From NCBI GenBank assembly GCA_002337125.1, contig DDFJ01000004.1:1539889-1603888 (forward strand): a stretch of 64,000 nucleotides of DNA, given 5' to 3'. This DNA is from Chitinophagaceae bacterium UBA1931. GTDB lineage: Bacteria; Bacteroidota; Bacteroidia; Chitinophagales; Chitinophagaceae. Made by a program: the position numbers and the translations under genes. Positions 10,002 through 19,397 of this stretch are shown here, piece after piece. The notes beneath the pieces were generated by a model. That model was given only the letters and a program-made list of their open reading frames with translations. It had not been told where the DNA came from and searched no databases. Numbering within the stretch: the first letter of the stretch is position 1; each line of letters begins with the position of its first letter.

Positions 10002-10014
10002 TGTATAAAAGACA
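10002..10014 (-). promoter_or_regulatory. Shared motif copy 3 (TGTATAAAAGACA)
   Basis: Third copy of the motif, 62 bases upstream of the start of the secreted protein gene ending at 9236. This is a reasonable distance for an operator or activator site. See the finding that compares the three copies. Confidence 0.35.
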
Positions 10015-10121
10015 TTATAGCTGCCAGTAAGGAATTACAGGAAGATTTACAGAAAGGCTTCTGCCTGCAGAAGACATGCGGGTAATTTCCGGATCGTTCT
10101 CATCAGTTTTTTTGCACAAAA

Positions 10122-10147
10122 AAGGATCGCTTTAAACAGCGATCCTT
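10122..10147 (-). terminator. Rho-independent terminator after the SDR gene
   Basis: A perfect 10-bp stem, AAGGATCGCT (10122-10131) against AGCGATCCTT (10138-10147), with a 6-base loop. On the minus strand it is followed directly by a run of T residues. It lies 30 bases beyond the stop of the gene at 10177-10893 and closes the minus-strand transcription unit there. Confidence 0.85.
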
Positions 10148-10176
10148 CGATTTGATTTTTTTGCCTGAAAAAATTT

Positions 10177-10893
10177 TTACGGATTGGTAGAGAATATACT
10201 TGCTTCTTTTACAAAAATCCGTGGATGCAGTTTGAGCTGCGAAATAATCAGTTCAGCAAAATCTTCGGGATGCATTACACGTTCAGGATCGCCTTTAATT
10301 AAATCGGCGCTGTATGCAAGATCAGTTACCACTGTGCTTGGTGCCAATGCTGTAACACGGATATTGTGTTTTCTTACTTCCTGCATTAAACTTTCGCTTA
10401 ATCCAAACACACCAAACTTCGAAGCACTGTATGCACTGGTAATTGCAGCACCAGTTTTACCAGCAGTTGAAGCAATATTAATAATATCACCCGCTTGTTT
10501 TTCGATCATTTGCGGCAATACTGCACGTATGGTATAATAAGTACCGAATAAATTCACTTTCACCTGGCGTTCCCATACTTCAGGTTCAAGTTCTAAAAAT
10601 TTACCAAAAGTTCCGGTGCCTGCATTGTTGATGAGAATATCAATGGAGCCAAGAGCTGTTGAGATTGACTGTACCGCCTGTTCAACTGAAACACGATCGC
10701 TTACATCGGCTGTTGCATAAGAGGCCTTTACTCCTTTTGCTTTGATTTCGTCTGCAAGCGAAACAAGATCATTTTCTGTTCTTGCAATTAAACCCACATT
10801 AGCACCTTCGGCAGCAAGTGCCAGTGCCAATGCTTTTCCAATTCCTTTTCCCGCTCCTGTAATCAGCGCATTCTTGTTCTTTAATGATTGCAT
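10177..10893 (-). CDS. Short-chain dehydrogenase/reductase (SDR, 3-oxoacyl-reductase-like)
   Basis: The product is 238 aa from the ATG at 10893; a TTG 39 bases upstream would add a poor N-terminus. Classical SDR motifs are all visible: the cofactor-binding glycine motif ITGAGKGIG near the N-terminus, NNAG, a catalytic Ser in NIAST and YxxxK in YSASKFG. The protein is cytoplasmic with no signal peptide. It resembles FabG-like 3-ketoacyl reductases, but many SDRs of this type act on other alcohols or sugars and the substrate cannot be told from sequence. It is the last gene before a strong terminator. It is separated from GH32 by 212 bases, so it may have its own promoter and need not belong to the sugar locus. 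Confidence 0.9.
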   Translation of the reverse strand: MQSLKNKNALITGAGKGIGKALALALAAEGANVGLIARTENDLVSLADEIKAKGVKASYATADVSDRVSVEQAVQSISTALGSIDILINNAGTGTFGKFLELEPEVWERQVKVNLFGTYYTIRAVLPQMIEKQAGDIINIASTAGKTGAAITSAYSASKFGVFGLSESLMQEVRKHNIRVTALAPSTVVTDLAYSADLIKGDPERVMHPEDFAELIISQLKLHPRIFVKEASIFSTNP

Positions 10894-11105
10894 AACTGTT
10901 GATTTTATATTGATTGATAATTGTGGATGCAAATTTACCGGAGATGGGATGAAAGTTGAAGAAAGATCCTGAATGCTTACATGAATATTACAATAAAATA
11001 AAGGATGCCGGTTTTAATGCAGGCATTTCCGTAATTAAGAAAAAACACATTTGCATTCGCTCACTGTTGTATCAATTCCTAAAAAAACTAATCAAGACCT
11101 CTCTT

Positions 11106-12644
11106 TTATTTCAACCTCACCAGCTCCATTTTCTTCACCTGTAATTCTTTCGCTGGAATTAATTCAATACTACTGTATGCTTGAACAGGAAAGTATAACG
11201 ATGTCATCACTGTTAATCCATCATCTGCAAACAACTCTACTGAAGATGCATCAATAAGTATGGAAACAGTTTGCATGTTGTTGTTAGTAAACCGTGGCGC
11301 TGTATGCTTTGCTGCAAAATTTTGATGAAAATTACTGATGCCTGCTTTTGTACGATCGATATAATACTGCTTTTGTTCTTTGCTGTAACCAATCAACACT
11401 TCTTCACCTTCTTTGTTTGATAAACGGATTACAAAATCATCAGCAACTGTTTCAATATTGATTCTGCAGGGAAGCTGAAGATTTTGATTTGCTTTGAGCA
11501 AACTTTTTTTCTGCGTCAGCAACGCATTGTTCCATGTTGTTACAACCATTGCAGTTTTATTGAGTTCAGCAACAGGTGTTGATGCAACATATAATTCATA
11601 ATCGGATTCTTTTAAGGAAAGTTCTCTTGCAACCGTCATTGCATTGCGCCACGTGGTGGTGGGTACAACATTCCCATACATCCAGTTACTCATCCAACCG
11701 ATAAACAACCGACGGTTTCCTGTATTGCTCCATGTTACGCCTGCATATTCATCAGGACCGTAATCGATCCATTTTATTTTTTTTGAATGAGATGAAAACT
11801 TCTTTCCATCAAAATCACCAACAAAATATTGTGTAGCTGAACCTCCGTTCGGACCACCGGAACCAATGTTCACCACAAATACCCAATATGTTTTTCCCAT
11901 ATAAGAAAGCGGAAACAGGTCGGGGCATTCCCATACGCCGCCATGAGCTCCAATGCCTTCGCCAAAATCAGATTCCTTTGTCCAGCTTTTTAAATCGGGT
12001 GATGAATAGAAATAAATTTTATCAACCACTGCAAGTGCCATGATCCATTTCTTTGTTGCTTCATGCCACATGACTTTTGGATCTCTGAAATCACGGATGC
12101 CCGGGCTTCTCAACACCGGATTACCACTGTACTTTGTCCATGTTTTACCTCCGTCATTACTGTAAGCAAGACTTTGATTCTGAAAATCATTTCTTCCATT
12201 TTTTTCTCCCTGCTCATTATGCTGTGTAAAAATGGCAACCAATGGCGGCTGATGATTTTTTCCAAAACCAGATGTATTGTTTTTATCAACCACAGCGCTG
12301 CCTGAAAAAATAGTACCGATACTATCAGGATAAATCGCAATGGGCTGTTCTTTCCAGTGAACAAGATCAGTGCTGGTTGCATGACCCCAGTGCATTGGAC
12401 CCCAAACTGAACTATATGGATGGTACTGGAAAAACAGGTGGTACACACCGTTATAATATACCATTCCGTTGGGATCATTGATCCAATGTGCAGCAGGAGA
12501 AAAATGAATCAGCGGGCGATACTGCTCATCATGTACAACCTGTTTCTGTTGTGCAGATGCGGCAAGTTGTATTAAACAAAAGTATAAGGCAGTAAGAACT
12601 GTATTAATTCTTCCCGCAAATAAATACCTGCGCTTAACTGTCAT
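11106..12644 (-). CDS. GH32 glycoside hydrolase (exo-fructanase / levanase / invertase type)
   Basis: The product is 512 aa from the ATG at 12644, which opens a signal peptide ending ASAQ; the frame is open upstream to a TTG at 12665. The GH32 catalytic set is complete: WINDPNG with the nucleophile Asp at residue 57, RDPK near residue 190 (transition-state stabiliser) and the acid/base Glu in ECPDLF near residue 239. A C-terminal beta-sandwich with the VELFADDG-type motif follows. GH32 enzymes hydrolyse beta-fructosides such as levan, inulin or sucrose. It is the only fructan enzyme in the window and has no fructose kinase or SusCD partner beside it, which is odd in an otherwise arabinose-oriented cluster. 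Export across the inner membrane is expected. Confidence 0.94.
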   Translation of the reverse strand: MTVKRRYLFAGRINTVLTALYFCLIQLAASAQQKQVVHDEQYRPLIHFSPAAHWINDPNGMVYYNGVYHLFFQYHPYSSVWGPMHWGHATSTDLVHWKEQPIAIYPDSIGTIFSGSAVVDKNNTSGFGKNHQPPLVAIFTQHNEQGEKNGRNDFQNQSLAYSNDGGKTWTKYSGNPVLRSPGIRDFRDPKVMWHEATKKWIMALAVVDKIYFYSSPDLKSWTKESDFGEGIGAHGGVWECPDLFPLSYMGKTYWVFVVNIGSGGPNGGSATQYFVGDFDGKKFSSHSKKIKWIDYGPDEYAGVTWSNTGNRRLFIGWMSNWMYGNVVPTTTWRNAMTVARELSLKESDYELYVASTPVAELNKTAMVVTTWNNALLTQKKSLLKANQNLQLPCRINIETVADDFVIRLSNKEGEEVLIGYSKEQKQYYIDRTKAGISNFHQNFAAKHTAPRFTNNNMQTVSILIDASSVELFADDGLTVMTSLYFPVQAYSSIELIPAKELQVKKMELVRLK

Positions 12645-12692
12645 AGGACAAAATTTGCAGTTCAATAAATTATATCGGCAGCAATTCAGTTA

Positions 12693-13718
12693 TCAGAATT
12701 GAAAATCCTTTTCCAGCAAACCTCTTTGCTTCATGGCATCCCAAAAAGCAGACGGTATTTTCACATCCACCATTTCATAATTGCCTTTTACACGTTTGGC
12801 TGAAGTGGTGTTTAATGCAAGACTTTTTACACCAGGCATCTTAATGGCAAACTGCACAGCTGCTTCTGCAGGTTTAATGGAAAACTCATCGCAGAGTTTG
12901 AAGAACTCATCTCTCCAATGAAACAGCGGAGCATGTTCGGGATTATCACGACTCACCAATTTGTAATCGCAGTAATCGCCACCCATTAAAAAGCCTCCGT
13001 GAAAAACAGCAGAGTTAATGATGGTAATGTTTTTGCTTTCCAGCTCACGCATAAACTGCAACAGATCTGCAGGATGCGATTTAATGGTCATGCTGTTTGC
13101 AATCATCACCCAGTCGAGCGGAATATCTTTTGCCACACGCTGAATGGCTTTCCAGTTTTTAGCGCCCACACCAACAGCAGTCACTTTTCCCTGCTTCTTT
13201 AAATCAAATAAAGCACGGTAAGCATCAAGAATATCGTTGTATAATTTTTCTTCCTCTTCCTTGCTGGTTGCTTTTGCTAAGTATTCATCGGGGTCATGAA
13301 CAGAAACCATTTGCGGTATATAACCTTTCAGCAATTCGTTACCCTGTTCAAAACATTCAAGTATACCATCATAACTTATTTTCTGAACAGCATCATATTT
13401 CAAATCACGCCATACACCGGGTTCAAATGTTGGCTCTTCCGTTGTAAGTTCAGTACGAACCCAGCCAAGTTTGTTGCTGATGATAACCCTGTCATGCTTC
13501 ACATTTAATTCAGTTAAACATTGTCCTAATGTTTCCAGTGCAAGCCCCGCACCATATTTCCCTGCAGAATCAAACACTACTTTCCCTTTTGAATGAAGAA
13601 TACATTCTTTAAGAATTTCACGCTTTACTTCATACGGTTGTGCTACGTATAAATTTCCCAAACCACTTGTTCCGAAAATGACCGGGGGTAAACCCAATTC
13701 GTTTGCTGACTGATTCAC
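12693..13718 (-). CDS. Aldo/keto reductase (D-threo-aldose / L-fucose dehydrogenase-like)
   Basis: The product is 341 aa, cytoplasmic, with a GTG start at 13718; there is no nearby ATG and MNQSANELGLPPVIFGTSGL makes a normal AKR N-terminus. The AKR tetrad is visible: Asp50, Tyr55, Lys83 and His141 (VSVHDPDEYL). The family of D-threo-aldose 1-dehydrogenases oxidises L-fucose, D-arabinose or L-galactose-like sugars to lactones with NAD(P). That would suit a locus releasing arabinose, fucose or galactose, but the exact sugar is inferred. The gap to GH32 is 48 bases, so the two are probably cotranscribed. A terminator-like hairpin lies between this gene and the esterase upstream. Confidence 0.87.
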   Translation of the reverse strand: MNQSANELGLPPVIFGTSGLGNLYVAQPYEVKREILKECILHSKGKVVFDSAGKYGAGLALETLGQCLTELNVKHDRVIISNKLGWVRTELTTEEPTFEPGVWRDLKYDAVQKISYDGILECFEQGNELLKGYIPQMVSVHDPDEYLAKATSKEEEEKLYNDILDAYRALFDLKKQGKVTAVGVGAKNWKAIQRVAKDIPLDWVMIANSMTIKSHPADLLQFMRELESKNITIINSAVFHGGFLMGGDYCDYKLVSRDNPEHAPLFHWRDEFFKLCDEFSIKPAEAAVQFAIKMPGVKSLALNTTSAKRVKGNYEMVDVKIPSAFWDAMKQRGLLEKDFQF

Positions 13719-13866
13719 TGGCTAAATGTTTTTAATCGTTAATCGTTCCTACGGGTATCAAATATCGCATCATTACAAACTAAATTGAAGATATTTTTTG
13801 AAAGCAGTCCATTTTTTAAAAAATAAACACATACAGTCATTAGTTATAATCATTCCGGCAAACTAA

Positions 13867-13894
13867 AAAAGGACCTCGTTAAAGAAGTCCTTTT
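13867..13894 (-). terminator. Terminator-like hairpin after the esterase gene
   Basis: AAAAGGAC (13867-13874) pairs with GTCCTTTT (13887-13894) over a 12-base loop, and T residues follow on the minus strand. It separates the SusC-to-esterase run from the aldo/keto reductase and GH32 genes. The stem is short, so read-through is possible. Confidence 0.6.
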
Positions 13895-13930
13895 ACTAAA
13901 TCAGTATAAAAAATACAGGTGAAGTTCGTT

Positions 13931-14764
13931 TTACCTGTTGTTTTGTTTATTGAAATAATTCTTCATGAACAGTAACTGGTACTGAATGGCATTGCCCCAG
14001 TACGACCATACATGTGCACCCGGCCTTACTACATAATCGTGTGGTATGTTACGTAACAGCAACTGGCGATGCAGTTCTTCATTTACATTATAGAAAAAAT
14101 CTTCCGTACCACATTCAATCATTAATGAAAGTGAATTGGGTGTTAAGAGATACAACTGGTTCATTACAGTATTTCTTTCCCAGTTGTCGGGATGCTCAGC
14201 ATAAGAACCCAGCAGTTTGGCCATATCCCATTTTGTTGGGAACGGACGAATATCAACACCACCGCTCATACTACCTGCTGCACCAAACACATCTTGGTGG
14301 CGAAATGCAAGATAAAGAGCCCCGTGCCCGCCCATACTCAAACCTGTAATAGCCCTGCCTGTTTTATTCCTGATAGTTTTATAATGTTCATCAACCCATT
14401 TCACCAATTCGGTTGAAACATAGGTTTCATATTTATATGCAGGATCAACGGGACTATCCCAATACCAGCTGTTATTTCCATCGGGGCACACAATGATCAA
14501 TTGGTTAATATCAGTAAGCGATGAAAGATTTGCAACCGACTTAACCCAATCGGCATAATTACCACTATAGCCATGCAGTAAATAAACAACAGGATATTCT
14601 TTTGATGAATTATATGAATCAGGAGTAATTACAACTGCTTTAATCTGTTTTACCATCGATTGGCTGTAAGTAAGGACCGTATCAACTTTACCTGCCTGCG
14701 ATTCCAAACTGAAAAACACAGACAAAAAAAGTACAGCCCAAAAAACGTTTACATGTTTGTTCAT
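13931..14764 (-). CDS. Secreted alpha/beta-hydrolase esterase (esterase D / CE1-like)
   Basis: The product is 277 aa with a signal peptide over the first 24 residues. The fold markers are an oxyanion segment YLLHGYSGNYADW at about 61-73, the nucleophile elbow GLSMGG with Ser143, an acid in ECGTEDFFYN and a catalytic His in GAHVWSYW near the C-terminus. This is the pattern of the putative-esterase (PF00756) family that includes feruloyl and acetyl-xylan esterases. Its place directly downstream of GH43 in a run of arabinose enzymes supports removal of feruloyl or acetyl groups from arabinose side chains, but that is inference. S-formylglutathione-hydrolase-like relatives are less likely because this one is exported. 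Confidence 0.88.
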   Translation of the reverse strand: MNKHVNVFWAVLFLSVFFSLESQAGKVDTVLTYSQSMVKQIKAVVITPDSYNSSKEYPVVYLLHGYSGNYADWVKSVANLSSLTDINQLIIVCPDGNNSWYWDSPVDPAYKYETYVSTELVKWVDEHYKTIRNKTGRAITGLSMGGHGALYLAFRHQDVFGAAGSMSGGVDIRPFPTKWDMAKLLGSYAEHPDNWERNTVMNQLYLLTPNSLSLMIECGTEDFFYNVNEELHRQLLLRNIPHDYVVRPGAHVWSYWGNAIQYQLLFMKNYFNKQNNR

Positions 14765-14834
14765 TATGATTTGTTTGACAATGAAATGATAAACATAAAG
14801 AAATTGTGATTACATAACAACAAATGCGGGCTTC

Positions 14835-15887
14835 TTAATCAACCTGTGTTCCTGATGGAGCAGGTAATACTTCACCAGTTTTTACAGGCACTCCAAAATT
14901 GGGTGTACCATCTTTGTTCCATATAAACTTCTGTGCTCTTGGTGAACGGAAACCTCCGCAACCTTGTCCGGGTTTTGAATTAGCATGATATAAAATATAA
15001 TCTTCTTTTCCATCAGGCGACTTGAAAAATGAATTATGTCCCGGTGCATACACACTGTTTTCAACAGATTGTTTAAATACCGGCTCCGGTGATTTTTTCC
15101 ATGATGATGGATTCATCAAATCACTTTTACTGTCGACAGTAAGCATACCCAATGTGTATGAATCTGTCCAGCATCCGCTTGCCGAATAAATTAAAAACAA
15201 TTTGTTGCCATGCACCAATACGTCAGGACCTTCATTCACATAAACATTTGGCGGATCATCGGGGTTGCTGATTTTACCATTGCGTTCCCATGGATATTCA
15301 GGTGATGAAAGCTTCACTCGCTGCCCTTCTACTGTCCATGGATTTTTCATTTTGGCAATGTAAATATTCTGTTGCCCGTTTACATCGCCTTCCCAACCCG
15401 ACCAGATAAGGTAAAGTTGTTTTTTGTATTCAAACAAAGAACCATCAATGCTCCATTTATCATCAGGTGTTTGAAGTTTGCCTTTCATAATCCATTCGCC
15501 CTGCAACGGATCGGCTGAACTGTTTTCTAAAACAAACAGGCGGTGATTGATGTTGCGGCCACTATCAGCAGCAAAATAGATATACCATTTCCCTTGCAGG
15601 AAATGTATTTCAGGTGCCCAGAGTTCTTTTGAATAAGGACCTGTTGCAGGTGGAATGAACACAACTTTTCGTTCGGCCGAATGAAGATTGCCGATATTCT
15701 TTGTTTTCCAGATAGCAATATTGCGGCCGGTTGTATGCGTGTAATAATAATAACCATCTTTATAAATACACCAGGGATCTGCACCTGAAGGGAGCAAAGG
15801 ATTGGTGAATGTTTGTTGTGCAGAAATATTATTTGCAAACAGCAGACAGGTAATGATGAACGGAAGAAAACGTTTTGACAAGTTCAT
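14835..15887 (-). CDS. GH43 glycosidase (alpha-L-arabinofuranosidase / beta-xylosidase type)
   Basis: The product is 350 aa with a signal peptide ending ISAQ. It is a single five-bladed propeller with the GH43 triad: Asp37 in GADPW (base), Asp148 in SIDGS (pKa modulator) and Glu219 in VNEGP (acid). WAPEIHF is the usual companion motif. There is no extra C-terminal beta-sandwich. GH43 enzymes cleave alpha-L-arabinofuranosides or beta-xylosides; the neighbouring GH127-type gene and the epimerase favour arabinose here. The gap to the galM-like gene is 19 bases, so the genes share a transcript. It differs clearly from the GH43 genes at 34423 and 45687. Confidence 0.92.
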   Translation of the reverse strand: MNLSKRFLPFIITCLLFANNISAQQTFTNPLLPSGADPWCIYKDGYYYYTHTTGRNIAIWKTKNIGNLHSAERKVVFIPPATGPYSKELWAPEIHFLQGKWYIYFAADSGRNINHRLFVLENSSADPLQGEWIMKGKLQTPDDKWSIDGSLFEYKKQLYLIWSGWEGDVNGQQNIYIAKMKNPWTVEGQRVKLSSPEYPWERNGKISNPDDPPNVYVNEGPDVLVHGNKLFLIYSASGCWTDSYTLGMLTVDSKSDLMNPSSWKKSPEPVFKQSVENSVYAPGHNSFFKSPDGKEDYILYHANSKPGQGCGGFRSPRAQKFIWNKDGTPNFGVPVKTGEVLPAPSGTQVD

Positions 15888-15906
15888 GTTTAAAAATTAG
15901 GGATGA

Positions 15907-17079
15907 TCATTTTGTAACAGAGAATGTATAAACGGAAGTTGTTTTATAAACCTTCCCCGGTTCTAACACGGTTGAAGGAAACGATGGTTGATTGGGCGAA
16001 TCAGGAAAGTGTTGTGTTTCCAGGCAAAATGCAGTGCGGAACTCATCTTTCTTACCACCCTTCATACTGTTTTTTGACTGCATGAAATTACCACCATAAA
16101 ACTGCAGACCGGGTTCAAGCGTATACACATCCATTGTAATTTTTGTTTGATCAGCAACAACTGTTGCAGCATGATTTAAACCATTGGGCGTGCTTTTGTT
16201 CAGCACAAAATTATGATCATAGCCTTTGCCGTTTTTCAACTGCTCATCATTGGCATCTACTCTTGAGCCAATGGTTACTGCTTTACGGAAATCAAAGGGT
16301 GTGTTTTCAACAGTTGCAATTGCTCCAGTTGGAATAAGCGTTGAATCAACCGGTGTGTAATGATCGGCATTAATCAGCAATGTATGATTGTTGATCGTTC
16401 CGCTTCCCTCTCCATTTAAATTAAAGAAAGCATGATTGGTAAGATTCACTACTGTTTTCTTATCGGTTGTTGCTTCATAATCAATCCGCAGACTGTTATC
16501 AGTTGTCAAGGTATAAATCACTTTTACAGAAAGATTACCGGGGAAACCTTCTTCCATATCTTTCGACAGATATGTAAGCACTAACGCTGTATCACTTGTT
16601 TGCTGCGCATCCCACACCACATACTGGAATCCTTTTTTACCGCCATGCAAAGTGTTTACGCCATTATTTGTAAACAGTGTGTATTGTTTACCATCCAATG
16701 AAAATTTTCCTTTGGCAATGCGGTTGCCGTAACGGCCAATGGTTGCACCAAAGTAAGGTTCGGTTGAAGACTGATATTGCAATACACTATCGAAACCAGC
16801 TACCACATCAACCAAATGATCATTTACATCAGGCACAAGTAAACTCACCACTCGTCCGCCATAATTGGTAATAGCAGCCTGCATGTTGTTTTTATTTTTC
16901 AGCACATAAAGTGCTGTGGCTTTACCATCAATGTTTGTTTTAAATGCTTCGGCTGAAGGAAGCTTAGCTTCAGTAGTATTCTTGTCTTGCTCATTATTAT
17001 TTTTTTGCTGATTATTATTACAGCCCATGGCGAAAACAAATCCCAGCAACAGCAGGTACGTGTTTTTATAACGGTTCAT
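15907..17079 (-). CDS. galM: Aldose 1-epimerase, exported lipoprotein form
   Basis: The product is 390 aa. The N-terminus has a lipobox (FVFAMGC, Cys20) followed by an Asn/Gln-rich tether, so it is anchored in a membrane on the periplasmic side, as often seen for mutarotases in Bacteroidota sugar loci. The mutarotase motifs are present: GNRIAKGKF, the catalytic His in NLTNHAFFNL, GYDHNFVL, LEPGLQFYGGNF, and a C-terminal catalytic Glu in CLETQHFPDSPN. It interconverts alpha and beta anomers of aldoses such as galactose or arabinose freed by the adjacent hydrolases. It lies 95 bases after the GH127-type gene and 19 before GH43. Confidence 0.94.
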   Translation of the reverse strand: MNRYKNTYLLLLGFVFAMGCNNNQQKNNNEQDKNTTEAKLPSAEAFKTNIDGKATALYVLKNKNNMQAAITNYGGRVVSLLVPDVNDHLVDVVAGFDSVLQYQSSTEPYFGATIGRYGNRIAKGKFSLDGKQYTLFTNNGVNTLHGGKKGFQYVVWDAQQTSDTALVLTYLSKDMEEGFPGNLSVKVIYTLTTDNSLRIDYEATTDKKTVVNLTNHAFFNLNGEGSGTINNHTLLINADHYTPVDSTLIPTGAIATVENTPFDFRKAVTIGSRVDANDEQLKNGKGYDHNFVLNKSTPNGLNHAATVVADQTKITMDVYTLEPGLQFYGGNFMQSKNSMKGGKKDEFRTAFCLETQHFPDSPNQPSFPSTVLEPGKVYKTTSVYTFSVTK

Positions 17080-17174
17080 ACTAAAAATTTATAAAGGTTT
17101 AAAATTAAAGGCATACTTATCCCATCACAACTGAGGGCAGTTGTGCGGCAGGTGTTCTTCAGCAACAAAGCAGT

Positions 17175-19247
17175 TTATTTTACAACAGGAAAAGAAGTAA
17201 TCCGCAGGCGTGCTGCGCCCATCGGTATCAGTTCAATCTGCTGTTCGGCAGTTGATACCTGAACCGGGCTTTGCGGCAACACATCGCATAATCCATACTT
17301 ATCCAATATCCACTCGGGAATAATTTTTCCTTTGGCTTTCATCATCAGCGGAACAGTTTCCTGGGTAAAAGGAAAATTATTTGCCGGCCATGTTTTCTTT
17401 ACTATCTCAAACTGTTCTTCCAATGGACGATTATTTAATACCAATCCGTAGTTCCACATACTTGCAGGATAAATTTCAAACGAAGGCCATAACGACTGAT
17501 CAACATTTTCCTGCCACTTGGAATCACCTATCGCTGACTTCTTACTGTCCATTTGCTTGTACACTTCAGCAATCTTCAGTGAAAATGTAAGCGGACCATA
17601 ATTAATGCTCACACTGTTTTTATTTTTTGTCCATGTATTTTGCGAAAGCTTCATTGGTAAAACAAGTTCCACTACATCGCCTTGTTTCCATTTGCGTTCC
17701 ATGCGTGCATATGAGCCTGCAGCAAATGTTACCTGTTGTGCAACACCATTTATTTTCACTACTGCATTGCTGCACCAGCCGGGTATTCTTAGATACATGG
17801 GGAAACTTACAGGAGCAGATGTGCTTACTTCAATTTTAATACTTTCATCAAAAGGATAATTGGTTGTTTCTTTCAGACTTACTGTTTGTCCTTTGCCTGT
17901 ACCCACTTTTACATTGGCTTCACAGCTGCTGAATAAAATGGCAGCCACACCATTATCAGGCGAAGCCATCCACAAATGTTCGGCATAATAAGGCCAGCCC
18001 ATTGAATGATTATGCTGGCAGCAACGGCTGCTGAATGGATTCATCATTAAAAATGGACCTTCATTCTGCAAGCCCGGTGCGTGATTCCTGCTGTCACTTA
18101 CAACCATATTTGGTGCAGTGAGATAACGAAGACCTTTAAAGTCGGGCATAACTGCTGCAGGATAAGAATTGAATGCAACATTTTCACAATGATCGGCCCA
18201 GAACGGATCACCGGTAATGCTGGTTAACATTTCATCTGAAGCCATTTGTTCAACCATACCGCATGTTTCAACTCCTTGTCTCGGATCATCATAACCTCTT
18301 CTTGCATTTTCATCAGCACCAAACATACCACCGGGCACCTGGCCATAAAGATTACGGATGATGTTGAAATCATTATACGTTGCTTGCAGATAACCACTGT
18401 CTTTCGTCTGCATAAAATAAGTAGCAGGTTCACGGAAACACTGTGCAATATTGACGTTGTGCCAGTTGGGTAAATTATTCTTCTGTGTCCAGTCGGCTGT
18501 GTTACGGTGAATTTTTTGGGCAAGATCAAGCAACCATTTTTCACCTGTGTGATTGTACAGCCAGTAAATGCTGTACAGGTTATCGCCGCCACGACTGTTT
18601 TCCCAATATGTTTTTAATAATTTTTCATCGGGCACTTTCATCTGCCACTGAAAATATTTTTTCATGAAAGGAATCACACGTTCATCATGACTGTATTCGT
18701 AGTACGATTGCAGGCACCAAAGCATGAGCATGTTGGGCCACAAATCAGGAATTTCTTTTTTTCTTACTTTGATATCTTCATCCGAAAGTTTGGGACCAAA
18801 ATATCCATCTTGCTGCTGGCTGGCAAACACTTTTTCAATCCACAATTTAGTTTCAGCAATAATTGAAGCATCATTCAATACATAACCAAGATCACCATAG
18901 CCTTTTAACCAGTAAGGCACTTCTTCCCAGCCATGATCACCTTTTCCATCGGTACTGAACCATGCATTGTTTTTTTTATCAAGCCATGCACTGATGGTGC
19001 CCAGTTTACCTGTAAGCCCATCACGCTGCAGTTCAAGATATTTCAATACCCATCCCTGTGGTTTAATGGAACCTGCAGGCAGCTTGATGAAATTTAATGG
19101 CTGCAACGGCACCTGGTTACCTACATAATGTTTATTGAGAACAGCTGTTGAAGGCCGTTGTACATTGGTAATTTTTTCCTGGCTGTAACCGGCAGCGAAA
19201 ACAGTTACAGCTAATGTTGAAAGGAAAACCTTTCTTACAATATTCAT
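17175..19247 (-). CDS. GH127-type (DUF1680) beta-L-arabinofuranosidase
   Basis: The product is 690 aa from the ATG at 19247, which gives a clean signal peptide ending AAGYSQ; ATGs at 19265 and 19268 are also possible, and the longest frame needs a TTG. It is an (alpha/alpha)6 barrel followed by beta-sandwich segments. The zinc and catalytic residues of the family are visible: E-x-C in VETCGMVE near 326, and the CC pair in SSRCCQHN near 408, whose first Cys is the nucleophile in the Bifidobacterium HypBA1 enzyme. It removes beta-L-arabinofuranose from hydroxyproline-rich plant proteins or arabinan-type chains. GH146 has the same fold and motifs and cannot be excluded. It sits 150 bases from the GH5-like gene. 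Confidence 0.9.
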   Translation of the reverse strand: MNIVRKVFLSTLAVTVFAAGYSQEKITNVQRPSTAVLNKHYVGNQVPLQPLNFIKLPAGSIKPQGWVLKYLELQRDGLTGKLGTISAWLDKKNNAWFSTDGKGDHGWEEVPYWLKGYGDLGYVLNDASIIAETKLWIEKVFASQQQDGYFGPKLSDEDIKVRKKEIPDLWPNMLMLWCLQSYYEYSHDERVIPFMKKYFQWQMKVPDEKLLKTYWENSRGGDNLYSIYWLYNHTGEKWLLDLAQKIHRNTADWTQKNNLPNWHNVNIAQCFREPATYFMQTKDSGYLQATYNDFNIIRNLYGQVPGGMFGADENARRGYDDPRQGVETCGMVEQMASDEMLTSITGDPFWADHCENVAFNSYPAAVMPDFKGLRYLTAPNMVVSDSRNHAPGLQNEGPFLMMNPFSSRCCQHNHSMGWPYYAEHLWMASPDNGVAAILFSSCEANVKVGTGKGQTVSLKETTNYPFDESIKIEVSTSAPVSFPMYLRIPGWCSNAVVKINGVAQQVTFAAGSYARMERKWKQGDVVELVLPMKLSQNTWTKNKNSVSINYGPLTFSLKIAEVYKQMDSKKSAIGDSKWQENVDQSLWPSFEIYPASMWNYGLVLNNRPLEEQFEIVKKTWPANNFPFTQETVPLMMKAKGKIIPEWILDKYGLCDVLPQSPVQVSTAEQQIELIPMGAARLRITSFPVVK

Positions 19248-19397
19248 GTTGCTGACTACTTTCATCATATACTTATCGTTTAAAAAATCAACTTCAAAAA
19301 TCAATCATTTTCACAAATCACCAGGTTTAAAAAAAACTAACCTCATGTAGAAACACAAGGTTACTGATTGCTGTCATATGAAACAACGATTGTGAAC

